Source of the DNA: Bacteroidota bacterium | GTDB taxonomy: Bacteria > Bacteroidota > Bacteroidia > Bacteroidales > Prolixibacteraceae | DNA length: 11,673 bases | Assembly: GCA_030706665.1 (NCBI GenBank) | Contig: JAUZOB010000080.1 | Coordinates: forward strand, 1-11,673 | Direction: 5' to 3' | Part shown: in pieces, positions 1 through 7,627 of the stretch | Layout: each line of letters starts with the position of its first letter | Position numbering within the stretch: position 1 is the first letter of the stretch | Position numbers and translations under genes: made by a program | Notes under the pieces: generated by a model | What the model was told of the DNA's origin: nothing | What the model saw: the letters and a program-made list of their open reading frames with translations, nothing else | Databases searched by the model: none

Positions 1-763
1 ACCAGCGAATCACTCCGTAAATCCCCATCTTTAGCATGATCCCGGATAGAAGCATGGTTCCCTGAGCCGGCGCCGCAGTATAAGTTGAAGGCTGCCAGGT
101 ATGAAGAGGAAAAATCGGCATCTTGATTGCAAAAGCAATAAAGATAAACCAGAACAACCATGACTGCACATCTGCCGGCAAATTCAATCCGTAAATTCCC
201 GTAATATCAAAAGTATGGTTTGGAGAAAGCAGATACAACGATATAAAAGCAAGTAGCATCAGCAAGCTGCCAGAAAGGGTATAAATAAAGAACTTGAGTG
301 TAATTCTCTTACGGTTATGACCTCCCCATATCAAGATGATAAAATAAATAGGGATCAATGACAACTCCCAAAAGATATAAAACAGGAAGCAATCAAGCGA
401 AGTAAAGACTCCGATCATTGCACCTTGCATAAACAGCATCAGGGGATAAAGAACATGAGCCTTTTCCTGATTCTTCTTTCCTGCCAAAATAATGAACGGC
501 ATCATTAATGTGGAAAGAATAACCATTACCATACTAATCCCGTCGATTCCCACATGGAAATGAATACCAAGGGAGGGAATCCACAAATAATTAACTTCTA
601 AAACCGTTTGTCCTGTTTTATATGCAATCAGACAACAAACTGTCAACACAACACTCGCAAGTGATGTACTAAAAGCAAGTCTTTTTACAAGAGTTGCATT
701 CTTAATACCTAATAGCAGGAATCCTGCAACAAACGGTAAACCTATAAGTAATAAAGTCAGCAT
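1..763 (-). CDS. nuoM: NADH-quinone oxidoreductase subunit M, N-terminal part (cut by window edge)
   Basis: This is an antiporter-like membrane subunit of complex I and one of the proton-pumping channels. I translated the minus strand from the ATG at 763-761; 254 codons stay open to the edge, about half of a usual NuoM of roughly 500 residues. Family signatures are FWELSLIPIY with the conserved Glu133 in a membrane helix, Lys214 in AFAIKMPIFPLHTW, and Lys245 in SGIMLKMGIYG. The spacings match the E. coli Glu144, Lys234 and Lys265 set (Lys-Lys spacing 31 in both). Several hydrophobic helices are evident. The segment after HTW reads QPSTYTAAPAQGT instead of the common LPDAHTEAPT, which I associate with Bacteroidota. 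An AGAGG lies 9 nt upstream of the ATG. The start is 44 nt after the nuoL stop, so the gene is in the same operon; nuoN should follow outside the window. Confidence 0.96.
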   Translation of the reverse strand, partial: MLTLLLIGLPFVAGFLLLGIKNATLVKRLAFSTSLASVVLTVCCLIAYKTGQTVLEVNYLWIPSLGIHFHVGIDGISMVMVILSTLMMPFIILAGKKNQEKAHVLYPLMLFMQGAMIGVFTSLDCFLFYIFWELSLIPIYFIILIWGGHNRKRITLKFFIYTLSGSLLMLLAFISLYLLSPNHTFDITGIYGLNLPADVQSWLFWFIFIAFAIKMPIFPLHTWQPSTYTAAPAQGTMLLSGIMLKMGIYGVIRW

Positions 764-807
764 AACTACAGCCTCTGTTTAGCTTATATTGTTACTAAAA
801 CAAAAAT

Positions 808-2697
808 TTATACCAGCATTAAATAGATAAACATTGCTACTATAGCCCATGCCATCACAAAAAGATAGAAGCTGGTGTTCCCATTTTGCAATTTTCTTAC
901 CGACCTTCCGCAAATAATCGAAATCTCACCGAAGGAATTCACTATTCCATCGATAACAACACGATCAATCCAGGAAAAAACTTTCTCAGATAAGAAGTTA
1001 TATGGTTTTACAAAAATAGAATTGTATAATTCGTCAATGAAATACTTGTTGTAGACTAACTTTACCAAACCCTTGCGTTCTGTTGTTTCGTCTGCAGGAA
1101 CAGTACCTCTTTTTACAAACACCTGCCATGCAATAAAAATAACGGCAAGAAGAATGATTACCGATGAAGCCATTAGCAACAGCTCTGTCTGGTGAGGGAT
1201 CAATTCCTTTCCATAATACTGTCCTGCCAATGATGGTTTAAGATATTCTGCGAAGCTTTCTTTTCCCCCGAAGATAGCAGGAAAATTCAGGAACCCACCT
1301 AAAAATGCAAGAACCGCAAGAACAATCAACGGGATTGTCATTACCAACGGTGATTCATGAACATGTGCCTCTTGTTCGCTCGTTCCTCTGAACTTTCCAT
1401 AGAAAACCAGATAAAACAATCGGAACATATAAAAGCAGGTAAACAAAGCACCGATCATTCCGACAACCCACAAAGAAGGGTTACTTGCAAAAGCTTTCGC
1501 AAGAATTTCATCTTTAGAGAAGAAACCGGAGAAAGGAGGAATACCCGAGATGGCTAACGTTGCAATCAAAAAGGTAATAAAGGTAATCGGCAGCTTCTTT
1601 CTCAGCCCACCCATTCCTCTGATGTCCTGACCATTGTTAAGGGCATGCATTACACTACCGGCCCCAAGGAAGAGCAATGCTTTAAAGAATGCATGAGTAG
1701 TAACATGGAACATTGCAGAAGAGTAGGCTCCAAGCCCCAGGGCCAGGAACATATAACCTAACTGGCTAACCGTAGAGTAAGCCAGTACCTTCTTTATATC
1801 ATTTTGTAATAAGCCAATTGATGCTGCAAAAACAGCGGTTGCTAATCCAATAACCACAATTACGCCTGAGGTTATTGGAGCCAAAGAATAAAGGATACTG
1901 CTTCGGGCAATCATATAGATACCGGCAGTAACCATCGTTGCAGCATGGATAAGTGCAGAAACAGGAGTCGGGCCTGCCATCGCATCAGGCAACCAGGTAT
2001 AAAGAGGAATCTGAGCACTTTTACCCAAAGCTCCGATCATCAGCAACAAGGTAATGATGGTAACTGTAACATTTCCGGACTGAACAGAGCCGGCAGCCGG
2101 GAAGACATCTTTGAAATTTACTGACCCAAATGCAAACAGCATCAGGATGATGCCCAATAAGAACCCGAGGTCACCAATACGGTTCATGACAAAAGCCTTT
2201 CTTGCAGCATTATTATATTCTGTATTTTTATACCAGAACCCGATCAGCAGGTAAGAACAAAGCCCTACTCCTTCCCATCCGATGAAAAGAATCAGATAAT
2301 TTGCTCCCATAACCAGCAGAAGCATAAAAAAGATAAAAAGGTTCAGATAAGCAAAGAAAGTATTCGCATGCTCATCATGCCCCATATATCCAATGGAATA
2401 TACATGAATCAGAAATCCGACTCCCGTAACAACGAGCATCATTGTGATAGAAAGCGGATCGATCAGAAACTCAAAAGGAATATTGATAACTCCTGCTGAT
2501 ATCCAATTAAACAAATGAACTGTTACTTTATCTGTTACACTGAAAAACAGATCAAAGGCAAAGATCAGAGGGATAAAGACCATCAGACTGGCAATGATCC
2601 CGGACATGTTTCGGCTGATAATTTTCCTTCCGAAGCTATTGATAATAAAACCAAGTAGCGGAAAGAGAGGGATCATCCAGGCAATTTTTTGTATCAT
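808..2697 (-). CDS. nuoL: NADH-quinone oxidoreductase subunit L
   Basis: This is the distal antiporter-like subunit of the membrane arm, which pumps protons and carries the long lateral helix at its C-terminus. The 629 residues are near the usual length of about 610-650. Visible landmarks: Glu142 in FIGWEGVGLCSYLLIGFWY; Lys226 in GALGKSAQIPLYTWLPDAM; the GPTPVSALIHAATMVTAGIY signature at 242-261 with His251; His331, His335 and Lys339 in HVTTHAFFKALLFLGAG; and Lys395-Asp396 in FFSKDEIL. All correspond in order and spacing to the E. coli proton-path residues. The region after about residue 520 contains a hydrophobic stretch, a charged amphipathic part (from YFIDELYNSIF) and a final membrane helix, as expected for the lateral helix and its anchor. 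The start is 32 nt after the nuoK stop and has no obvious Shine-Dalgarno. Confidence 0.98.
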   Translation of the reverse strand: MIQKIAWMIPLFPLLGFIINSFGRKIISRNMSGIIASLMVFIPLIFAFDLFFSVTDKVTVHLFNWISAGVINIPFEFLIDPLSITMMLVVTGVGFLIHVYSIGYMGHDEHANTFFAYLNLFIFFMLLLVMGANYLILFIGWEGVGLCSYLLIGFWYKNTEYNNAARKAFVMNRIGDLGFLLGIILMLFAFGSVNFKDVFPAAGSVQSGNVTVTIITLLLMIGALGKSAQIPLYTWLPDAMAGPTPVSALIHAATMVTAGIYMIARSSILYSLAPITSGVIVVIGLATAVFAASIGLLQNDIKKVLAYSTVSQLGYMFLALGLGAYSSAMFHVTTHAFFKALLFLGAGSVMHALNNGQDIRGMGGLRKKLPITFITFLIATLAISGIPPFSGFFSKDEILAKAFASNPSLWVVGMIGALFTCFYMFRLFYLVFYGKFRGTSEQEAHVHESPLVMTIPLIVLAVLAFLGGFLNFPAIFGGKESFAEYLKPSLAGQYYGKELIPHQTELLLMASSVIILLAVIFIAWQVFVKRGTVPADETTERKGLVKLVYNKYFIDELYNSIFVKPYNFLSEKVFSWIDRVVIDGIVNSFGEISIICGRSVRKLQNGNTSFYLFVMAWAIVAMFIYLMLV

Positions 2698-2729
2698 TGT
2701 GTACAGTAATTTTTTGTATAAACGAACAC

Positions 2730-3059
2730 TTATCCTTTTAACCTGCTCAACAGATTAATATCGACCGAGTTATTATTTCTTTTCATCATGACCAGTATCG
2801 ATAATCCGACTGCAACTTCAGCTGCAGCAACGACCATGATAAAGAAGACAAATATTTGTCCTCCCGCATCTGCATGATATGCAGAAAAGGCAGCCAACAA
2901 AAGATTGACTGAGTTCAGCATTAATTCAATACACATTAGAATTACAATCGCATTGCGTCTGAACAAAACCCCCATTACACCTATTGAAAAAAGTGTAAGA
3001 CAGAGGATCATATAATGCTCTATCGGGATAAGTTGAATCGCACTAGTTATCTGCCCCAT
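2730..3059 (-). CDS. nuoK: NADH-quinone oxidoreductase subunit K
   Basis: This small three-helix membrane subunit sits between NuoJ and NuoN and contributes glutamates to the central proton path. I chose the ATG at 3059, giving 109 residues, because it begins MGQITSAIQLIPIEHYMIL, aligning with the usual MIPLQHGLIL start of a protein of about 100 residues, and lies 4 nt after the nuoJ stop. The reading frame stays open upstream to 3143, but that extension is simply out-of-frame nuoJ sequence, rich in Trp, Cys and Gln. Membrane glutamates Glu45 (LMCIELMLNS) and Glu81 (VVAAAEVAVGL) are 36 residues apart, exactly as Glu36 and Glu72 are in E. coli. An alternative ATG at 3083 would overlap nuoJ by 20 nt and seems less likely. 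Confidence 0.96.
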   Translation of the reverse strand: MGQITSAIQLIPIEHYMILCLTLFSIGVMGVLFRRNAIVILMCIELMLNSVNLLLAAFSAYHADAGGQIFVFFIMVVAAAEVAVGLSILVMMKRNNNSVDINLLSRLKG

Positions 3060-3063
3060 GAGA

Positions 3064-3564
3064 TTAGATTTTTTTAGGTTCATGTTTTCCCAGCACCATT
3101 GCACCCACCATTGCTGAAAGGAACAAAATAGCCGAAGTTTCAAAAGGATAGAGATAATCTCTATAAAGCACCATCCCCAGGTTTTTGATCAATCCCATAT
3201 CGGGAGATAGTACCGGTGCTGGTCCTCCGAGCATAACTTTAGCTGTCGAGGCTAATAAAACCAGCAACAATAAACAACCCGATAGAGTTGCAGCCAGTTT
3301 GGTTGTCCATTTTTTATGAGGTTCATTTGCACGATTCATATCCATCAACATGATAACAAAAAGGAAAAGAACCATTATTGCCCCTGTATAAACAATGACA
3401 TGAACAACAGCCAGGAACTGAGCATTGAGCAGAACGTAATGACCTGCAATCGTTAGGAAACACGCAATCAGCGATAATACACTGTTTATAGGGTTTCGGG
3501 CTAATACCACACCAAGTCCTGTTAAAACAGACAATGCAGCAAGAATGTAAAACAAAAGACTCAT
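3064..3564 (-). CDS. nuoJ: NADH-quinone oxidoreductase subunit J
   Basis: This membrane-arm subunit has a third helix carrying the pi-bulge that is thought to switch during coupling. The 166 residues are slightly shorter than E. coli NuoJ. Five hydrophobic segments can be seen. The diagnostic stretch HVIVYTGAIMVLFLFVIML (residues 55-73) contains Tyr59, equivalent to the conserved Tyr59 of E. coli. The N-terminal part, LARNPINSVLSLIACFLTIAG, is the usual family pattern of a conserved Asn-Pro followed by a helix. The ATG is 26 nt downstream of the nuoI stop, and the next start, nuoK, follows 4 nt after the stop codon, so translation of nuoJ and nuoK is likely coupled. Confidence 0.97.
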   Translation of the reverse strand: MSLLFYILAALSVLTGLGVVLARNPINSVLSLIACFLTIAGHYVLLNAQFLAVVHVIVYTGAIMVLFLFVIMLMDMNRANEPHKKWTTKLAATLSGCLLLLVLLASTAKVMLGGPAPVLSPDMGLIKNLGMVLYRDYLYPFETSAILFLSAMVGAMVLGKHEPKKI

Positions 3565-3590
3565 ATATATAATCTTTACGTCGTGATCAA

Positions 3591-4169
3591 TTATCGATTG
3601 TGAGCAAAACCGGTATTCTTTTTAAATTCCAAAACCGACTTGGTCTGCCGTTTGGATACATCCACAGGATTATCAACAGATTCAACCAGCTTATCCTTCC
3701 CATAGATAAAAGTGGGTCGTTCATATTCCGAATGAACAATTTGATCTGTCAGGAAGATCGCTTCTTTAGGACACACTTCTTCACAAAGTCCGCAGAAGAT
3801 ACATCTTAACATGTTGATTTCATAAGTTGCAGCATATTTCTCCTCACGGTAAAGGTTCTCTTCACCGGGCTTTCGTTCTGCAGCAACAATTGTTATTGCT
3901 TCAGCCGGACAAGCAAGGGCACATAACCCGCAAGCAGTACATCTTTCACGGCCCTGGTCATCTCGTTTTAATACGTGTCTGCCACGATATACCGGACTAA
4001 ACTCACGTTGCTTATCGGGATAAGAAAAGGTTACCTTACGTTTAAAGAAGTGACCGAAAAAAGTAATAGAGAGACCTTTTACTATGGCCGGAAGATAAAT
4101 CTTCTCCCACAGGGTCATCTTTTTATTTGATACGACTTTGCTTCTATTCGTCAGTGTTTGCATGGCCAT
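3591..4169 (-). CDS. nuoI: NADH-quinone oxidoreductase subunit I (two 4Fe-4S clusters)
   Basis: This is the ferredoxin-like subunit that carries electrons from NuoG to NuoB through clusters N6a and N6b. Two classic motifs are present: C77-x2-C80-x2-C83-x3-C87-P and C123-x2-C126-x2-C129-x3-C133-P. The N-terminal stretch around residues 20-50, with WEKIYLPAIVKGLSITFFGHFF followed by FSYPD, matches the amphipathic segment that lies on the membrane arm in this family. The 192 residues exceed the common length of about 160-180; the extra residues are a polar C-terminal tail after about residue 150. The N-terminus MAMQT offers two close ATGs (codons 1 and 3); I keep the first. It lies 58 nt after nuoH, one of the larger gaps in the operon. 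Confidence 0.97.
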   Translation of the reverse strand: MAMQTLTNRSKVVSNKKMTLWEKIYLPAIVKGLSITFFGHFFKRKVTFSYPDKQREFSPVYRGRHVLKRDDQGRERCTACGLCALACPAEAITIVAAERKPGEENLYREEKYAATYEINMLRCIFCGLCEEVCPKEAIFLTDQIVHSEYERPTFIYGKDKLVESVDNPVDVSKRQTKSVLEFKKNTGFAHNR

Positions 4170-4227
4170 ACGGCATTTTACGGAATTATATAAATCATTT
4201 ACAAATGAACGATGTCAGGTATATTGT

Positions 4228-5250
4228 TTATGCAAAAACAATAACTGCACCTGTAATAATCATATTCAGTATGGCCAAAGGAACCAACCATTGCCACCCA
4301 AGCCTCATCAACTGATCATAGCGGAATCGGGGAAGTGTCCAACGAATCCACATAAAGACGAAGATGAAGAATATGATTTTAGCAAAAAGGAATACTGTAC
4401 CTAAAACAGTTAGCAGATTCGGAGCTAATCCGAAGCTTTCCCCAAAAGGAATATTGTATCCGCCAAAATATAATGTTGAGATTACAGCCGAACTAATAAA
4501 CATGTTTACGTATTCTGAAAAGAGATAGAATCCCAGTTTCATTGAACTGAACTCAGTATGATACCCTCCAATCAGTTCATTTTCACATTCAGCAAGGTCA
4601 AATGGAGCCCGGTTACACTCAGCAAGCGCTGTTGTCAAAAAGATCAAGAATCCGAGGGGCTGATAAAAAATATTCCAATGAAAATTCTTTTGATTAACCA
4701 CAATCTCATTCAAGCTCAACGTATTGTTTGTCATGATAAGAGCAACAATAGCCAATCCCATTGCCAACTCGTAGCTGATCATCTGAGATCCGGCTCTCAC
4801 TGAACCGAGCAATGAGAATTTGTTGTTTGAGGCCCAACCTCCAATCATGATTCCATAAACGCCCAACGATACGATTGCAAAAATGTAAAGGATTCCGATG
4901 TTCAAATCAGCAACCTGCAGGCTGTAAGATTTCCCGAACAATTCGAGTGAACCGCCCCAGGGAATTACCGCACTGGTCATACAGGCCGTGAACATAGCAA
5001 TACTCGGACCTAAAATAAACAATCCCTTATTGGCAAAAACAGGTATTATCTCTTCTTTCATAAACATCTTTACCCCATCGGCTACAGGCTGGAGTAATCC
5101 CCAGGGGCCTGCTCTGTTGGGACCAAAACGGTCTTGAAAGAAAGCTGCAATTTTACGCTCTCCATACGTAGCGTACATCGCTACTACCAGCGAAATCAAA
5201 AAGATTACAACCAGCAATATTGTTTTAAATATCAGTGTATCAAAATCCAT
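4228..5250 (-). CDS. nuoH: NADH-quinone oxidoreductase subunit H
   Basis: This membrane subunit forms the quinone-entry tunnel against NuoB and NuoD and links quinone chemistry to the proton channels. The 340 residues fit the family. Signatures are YGERKIAAFFQDRFGPNR (residues 29-46) with GPWGLLQPVADGVK, SLLGSVRAGSQMISYEL (146-162), and ECNRAPFDLAECENELIGGY (211-230) followed by HTEFSSMKLGFYLFSEY. About eight hydrophobic helices are visible. In the third signature the widespread form PFDLPEAESEL is here PFDLAECENEL, replacing a proline with alanine and an alanine with cysteine; the acidic residues are retained. The start lies 5 nt after the nuoG stop in TAGTAGGAATGG, so reinitiation after nuoG is plausible. 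Confidence 0.98.
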   Translation of the reverse strand: MDFDTLIFKTILLVVIFLISLVVAMYATYGERKIAAFFQDRFGPNRAGPWGLLQPVADGVKMFMKEEIIPVFANKGLFILGPSIAMFTACMTSAVIPWGGSLELFGKSYSLQVADLNIGILYIFAIVSLGVYGIMIGGWASNNKFSLLGSVRAGSQMISYELAMGLAIVALIMTNNTLSLNEIVVNQKNFHWNIFYQPLGFLIFLTTALAECNRAPFDLAECENELIGGYHTEFSSMKLGFYLFSEYVNMFISSAVISTLYFGGYNIPFGESFGLAPNLLTVLGTVFLFAKIIFFIFVFMWIRWTLPRFRYDQLMRLGWQWLVPLAILNMIITGAVIVFA

Positions 5251-5255
5251 TCCTA

Positions 5256-6197
5256 CTACTTTTCTTCTTTATTCAACTTATCGATGTTGGTATAATGGTT
5301 CAGTGAAATCACTGAAGTACGTTCAATTGTTCTTGGGCCGTCAATCTTCCAGTCCGATACTTCTTTCTTTTCAAAACGGCACTCATTGCAAATAAAATGC
5401 TCAACCTCTCCATTCTTATCTTTAGGAGCAGTAACCCGGAGCACTTCATTTCCTTTCATCCAAAGGACTACTTTCCCATTGCATTTGGGGCATTCCCGAT
5501 GTGCATCGTAAGGCTTTGTAAACCAAACCCGGCTCTTGAACCTTGAGGTTTTATCAGTCAAAGCGCCAACCGGACAAACGTCGATGATATTTCCCGAGAA
5601 ATCATTCTCTACCGACTTCTCAATATAAGTAGAGATTTCAGCATGATCGCCCCGGAATAACATGCCATGCACTCTTTGATCTGTAAGCTGATTGGCCGTA
5701 TTGATACAGCGATAACAAAGAATGCAACGATTTTTATTTAACTGAATATAGGGTCCGATATCTTCTTGTTTATGCACACTTCTCTCTTCCCGCGAACGTG
5801 TATTTTCAGATCCGAAAGAGTAAGCCAAATCCTGAAGATCGCATTCACCGGCCTGATCGCATACAGGGCAATCAAGTGGATGATTTAAAAGAAGAAATTC
5901 AACAATCGCCTTTCTGGCCTCGAGCACTTCAGGCGAAGTAATATTTTGTACGACCATTCCATCCTGAGCCATTGTAGAACAAGAGGCAACCAGTTTGGGC
6001 ATGGGGCGCGGGTCTTTTGCAGATGACTGTGCTACTTTTACCAAACACACTCTGCATTTCCCTCCGGAACAGTCAAGTTTTGAATAATAGCACATTGCAG
6101 GAGGAACGACTTTACCGCCAATCTTCCGGGCAGCATTCAGAATAGTTGTTCCTTCTTCAACTTCTACTTCTATATTGTCAATTGTAAGCTTTATCAT
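5256..6197 (-). CDS. nuoG: NADH-quinone oxidoreductase subunit G, short form lacking the molybdopterin-like domain
   Basis: This peripheral-arm iron-sulfur subunit relays electrons from NuoF to NuoI. Ligands are visible for N1b (C36, C48, C51, C73), N5 (H106-x3-C110-x2-C113-x5-C119, in NHPLDCPVCDQAGEC) and N4 (C158-x2-C161-x2-C164 with C208 in DVCPVGALTDK). The protein is only 313 residues against roughly 780-910 in E. coli or Thermus; it stops just after the small domain that precedes the molybdopterin-like fold. That domain normally offers C-x2-C-x3-C-x27-C for cluster N7. Here it reads C236-x2-C239 and C270-x2-C273, with no third cysteine of the first group. The stop is genuine: nuoH starts 5 nt later, leaving no room for a frameshifted remainder. 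Short NuoG proteins are, as I recall, usual in Bacteroidota; I could not check this here. Confidence 0.93.
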   Translation of the reverse strand: MIKLTIDNIEVEVEEGTTILNAARKIGGKVVPPAMCYYSKLDCSGGKCRVCLVKVAQSSAKDPRPMPKLVASCSTMAQDGMVVQNITSPEVLEARKAIVEFLLLNHPLDCPVCDQAGECDLQDLAYSFGSENTRSREERSVHKQEDIGPYIQLNKNRCILCYRCINTANQLTDQRVHGMLFRGDHAEISTYIEKSVENDFSGNIIDVCPVGALTDKTSRFKSRVWFTKPYDAHRECPKCNGKVVLWMKGNEVLRVTAPKDKNGEVEHFICNECRFEKKEVSDWKIDGPRTIERTSVISLNHYTNIDKLNKEEK

Positions 6198-6250
6198 CTC
6201 TTTTACCAGCTTGAAATCCGTTTACCTAATTAATAAAAGACAGCGAATGT

Positions 6251-7555
6251 TTATTCAAAGTAGCAGCCATTGCGACGAATGTGTTCTTCAAACTCATCTC
6301 GAAAATGGCGTATTGCACTTGCCACCGGCCATGCTGCTGCATCACCCAGCGGACAAATTGTGTTTCCTTCTATGTTTTTAGATATATCTACCAATAACTC
6401 GATATCTTCTGCTTGAGCGCCTCCGTATTCAAAACGGGCAAGGATTTTTTCCATCCAACTGGTTCCTTCACGACACGGGCTACACTGTCCACAGGATTCG
6501 TGGCGATAGAAACGGGCGAAATTCATAGTATTGCGAACAATACAGGTCGTCTCGTCCATTACAATAAAACCTCCTGATCCCAACATTGTTCCGCTCTCAA
6601 ATCCTCCGTCAGATAATGACTCATAAGTCATCAACCTATCTTCTCCTGCTTTTGTCTTTAAAATAAGATCCGCAGGTAACACCGGGACAGAAGAACCTCC
6701 TGCAATAACAGCTTTCAGGGAATGTCCCTCACGGACACCTCCGCAATATTGATCTGAATTCAGAAATTCATCAACCGTAACTCCCAATTCAATTTCATAA
6801 ATACCCGGATGATTTATATGGCCGCTTGCAGAAATTAATTTTGTTCCGGTACTTCTTCCGATCCCAATCTTAGCATACTCTTCACTTCCATGATTGACGA
6901 TCCATGGAATTGTAGCCAGAGTTTCAACATTATTTACAACGGTCGGGCAGTTATATAATCCGGATACTGCAGGGAAAGGCGGTTTCAAACGAGGGTTCCC
7001 TCTTTTTCCTTCAAGTGATTCAATCAATGCAGTTTCTTCACCGCAAATATAAGCTCCGGCTCCCGGATGGACATAGAGATCAAGCGAGAAGCCCGATCCT
7101 AGAATATTTTCTCCCAGGAAACCTTTAGCGTAAGCTTCCGCTATTGCTTTTTCCAGAATTCGAAGCACATAATAAAGTTCCCCGCGAATATAAATATAAG
7201 CCTTATTGGCATTAAGGGCATAACTTGCAAGAATCATTCCTTCAATCAATGCGTGGGGATTACACTGCATCAGATAACGATCCTTAAAAGTACCAGGTTC
7301 ACCTTCATCTGCATTACAAACAAGATAATGCGGGTTATCTGATTTTTTATCTATAAAACCCCATTTCATTCCTGTTGGGAACCCTGCACCTCCCCGACCC
7401 CGAAGCCCTGACTTCTTAACCTCTTCAACAATTTCATCAGGGGTCATCTTTTTAAGAGCCTTTTCGAGTGAAGCATATCCACCATGTTGCTGATATACTT
7501 CCAGCTTATGCAAGTTAGGATCGCTGATATGTTCGGTTAAAATCTTTTTACCCAT
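6251..7555 (-). CDS. nuoF: NADH-quinone oxidoreductase subunit F (FMN/NADH-binding)
   Basis: This catalytic subunit oxidises NADH with FMN and passes electrons one at a time to cluster N3. The 434 residues are the normal length. Motifs in order: the glycine-rich GLRGRGGAGFPTGMKW (residues 50-65), NADEGEPGTFKDR (81-93) for FMN and NADH binding, GAGAYICGEETALIESLEG (165-183), and the N3 ligands C355-x2-C358-x2-C361 in ESCGQCSPCREGT with C401 in NTICPLGDAA. No key residue is missing, so the protein should be active with NADH. The reading frame meets a stop shortly upstream of the chosen ATG, whose context is A-rich. It follows nuoE after a 72-bp gap, the widest between genes in the operon, in which I see no terminator hairpin. 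Confidence 0.98.
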   Translation of the reverse strand: MGKKILTEHISDPNLHKLEVYQQHGGYASLEKALKKMTPDEIVEEVKKSGLRGRGGAGFPTGMKWGFIDKKSDNPHYLVCNADEGEPGTFKDRYLMQCNPHALIEGMILASYALNANKAYIYIRGELYYVLRILEKAIAEAYAKGFLGENILGSGFSLDLYVHPGAGAYICGEETALIESLEGKRGNPRLKPPFPAVSGLYNCPTVVNNVETLATIPWIVNHGSEEYAKIGIGRSTGTKLISASGHINHPGIYEIELGVTVDEFLNSDQYCGGVREGHSLKAVIAGGSSVPVLPADLILKTKAGEDRLMTYESLSDGGFESGTMLGSGGFIVMDETTCIVRNTMNFARFYRHESCGQCSPCREGTSWMEKILARFEYGGAQAEDIELLVDISKNIEGNTICPLGDAAAWPVASAIRHFRDEFEEHIRRNGCYFE

Positions 7556-7627
7556 CTTTACTATTGCTTCGTGCTATCTGCACCTGTTTCTGACCGGTAT
7601 TATATTATAAATTCTTAACTGTCGTAT

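Noticed and set aside
1357..1557. Plus-strand reading frame of 66 codons within nuoL, and similar ones elsewhere over the nuo genes
   Set aside because: They lie antisense to strongly conserved nuo genes and show no recognisable domain, ribosome site or promoter.
3060..3143. N-terminal extension of nuoK giving a 137-residue protein
   Set aside because: These codons overlap nuoJ out of frame and have odd composition. Homologous NuoK proteins of about 100-110 residues begin near the ATG at 3059.
5256..6197. Short nuoG as a frameshifted or broken gene
   Set aside because: The next gene starts 5 nt after the stop, and no molybdopterin-domain sequence follows in any frame. The essential cluster ligands are intact.
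7556..7627. Possible internal promoter or terminator between nuoE and nuoF
   Set aside because: The 72-bp gap has no stem with a T-run, and no TAnnTTTG on the minus strand was found.
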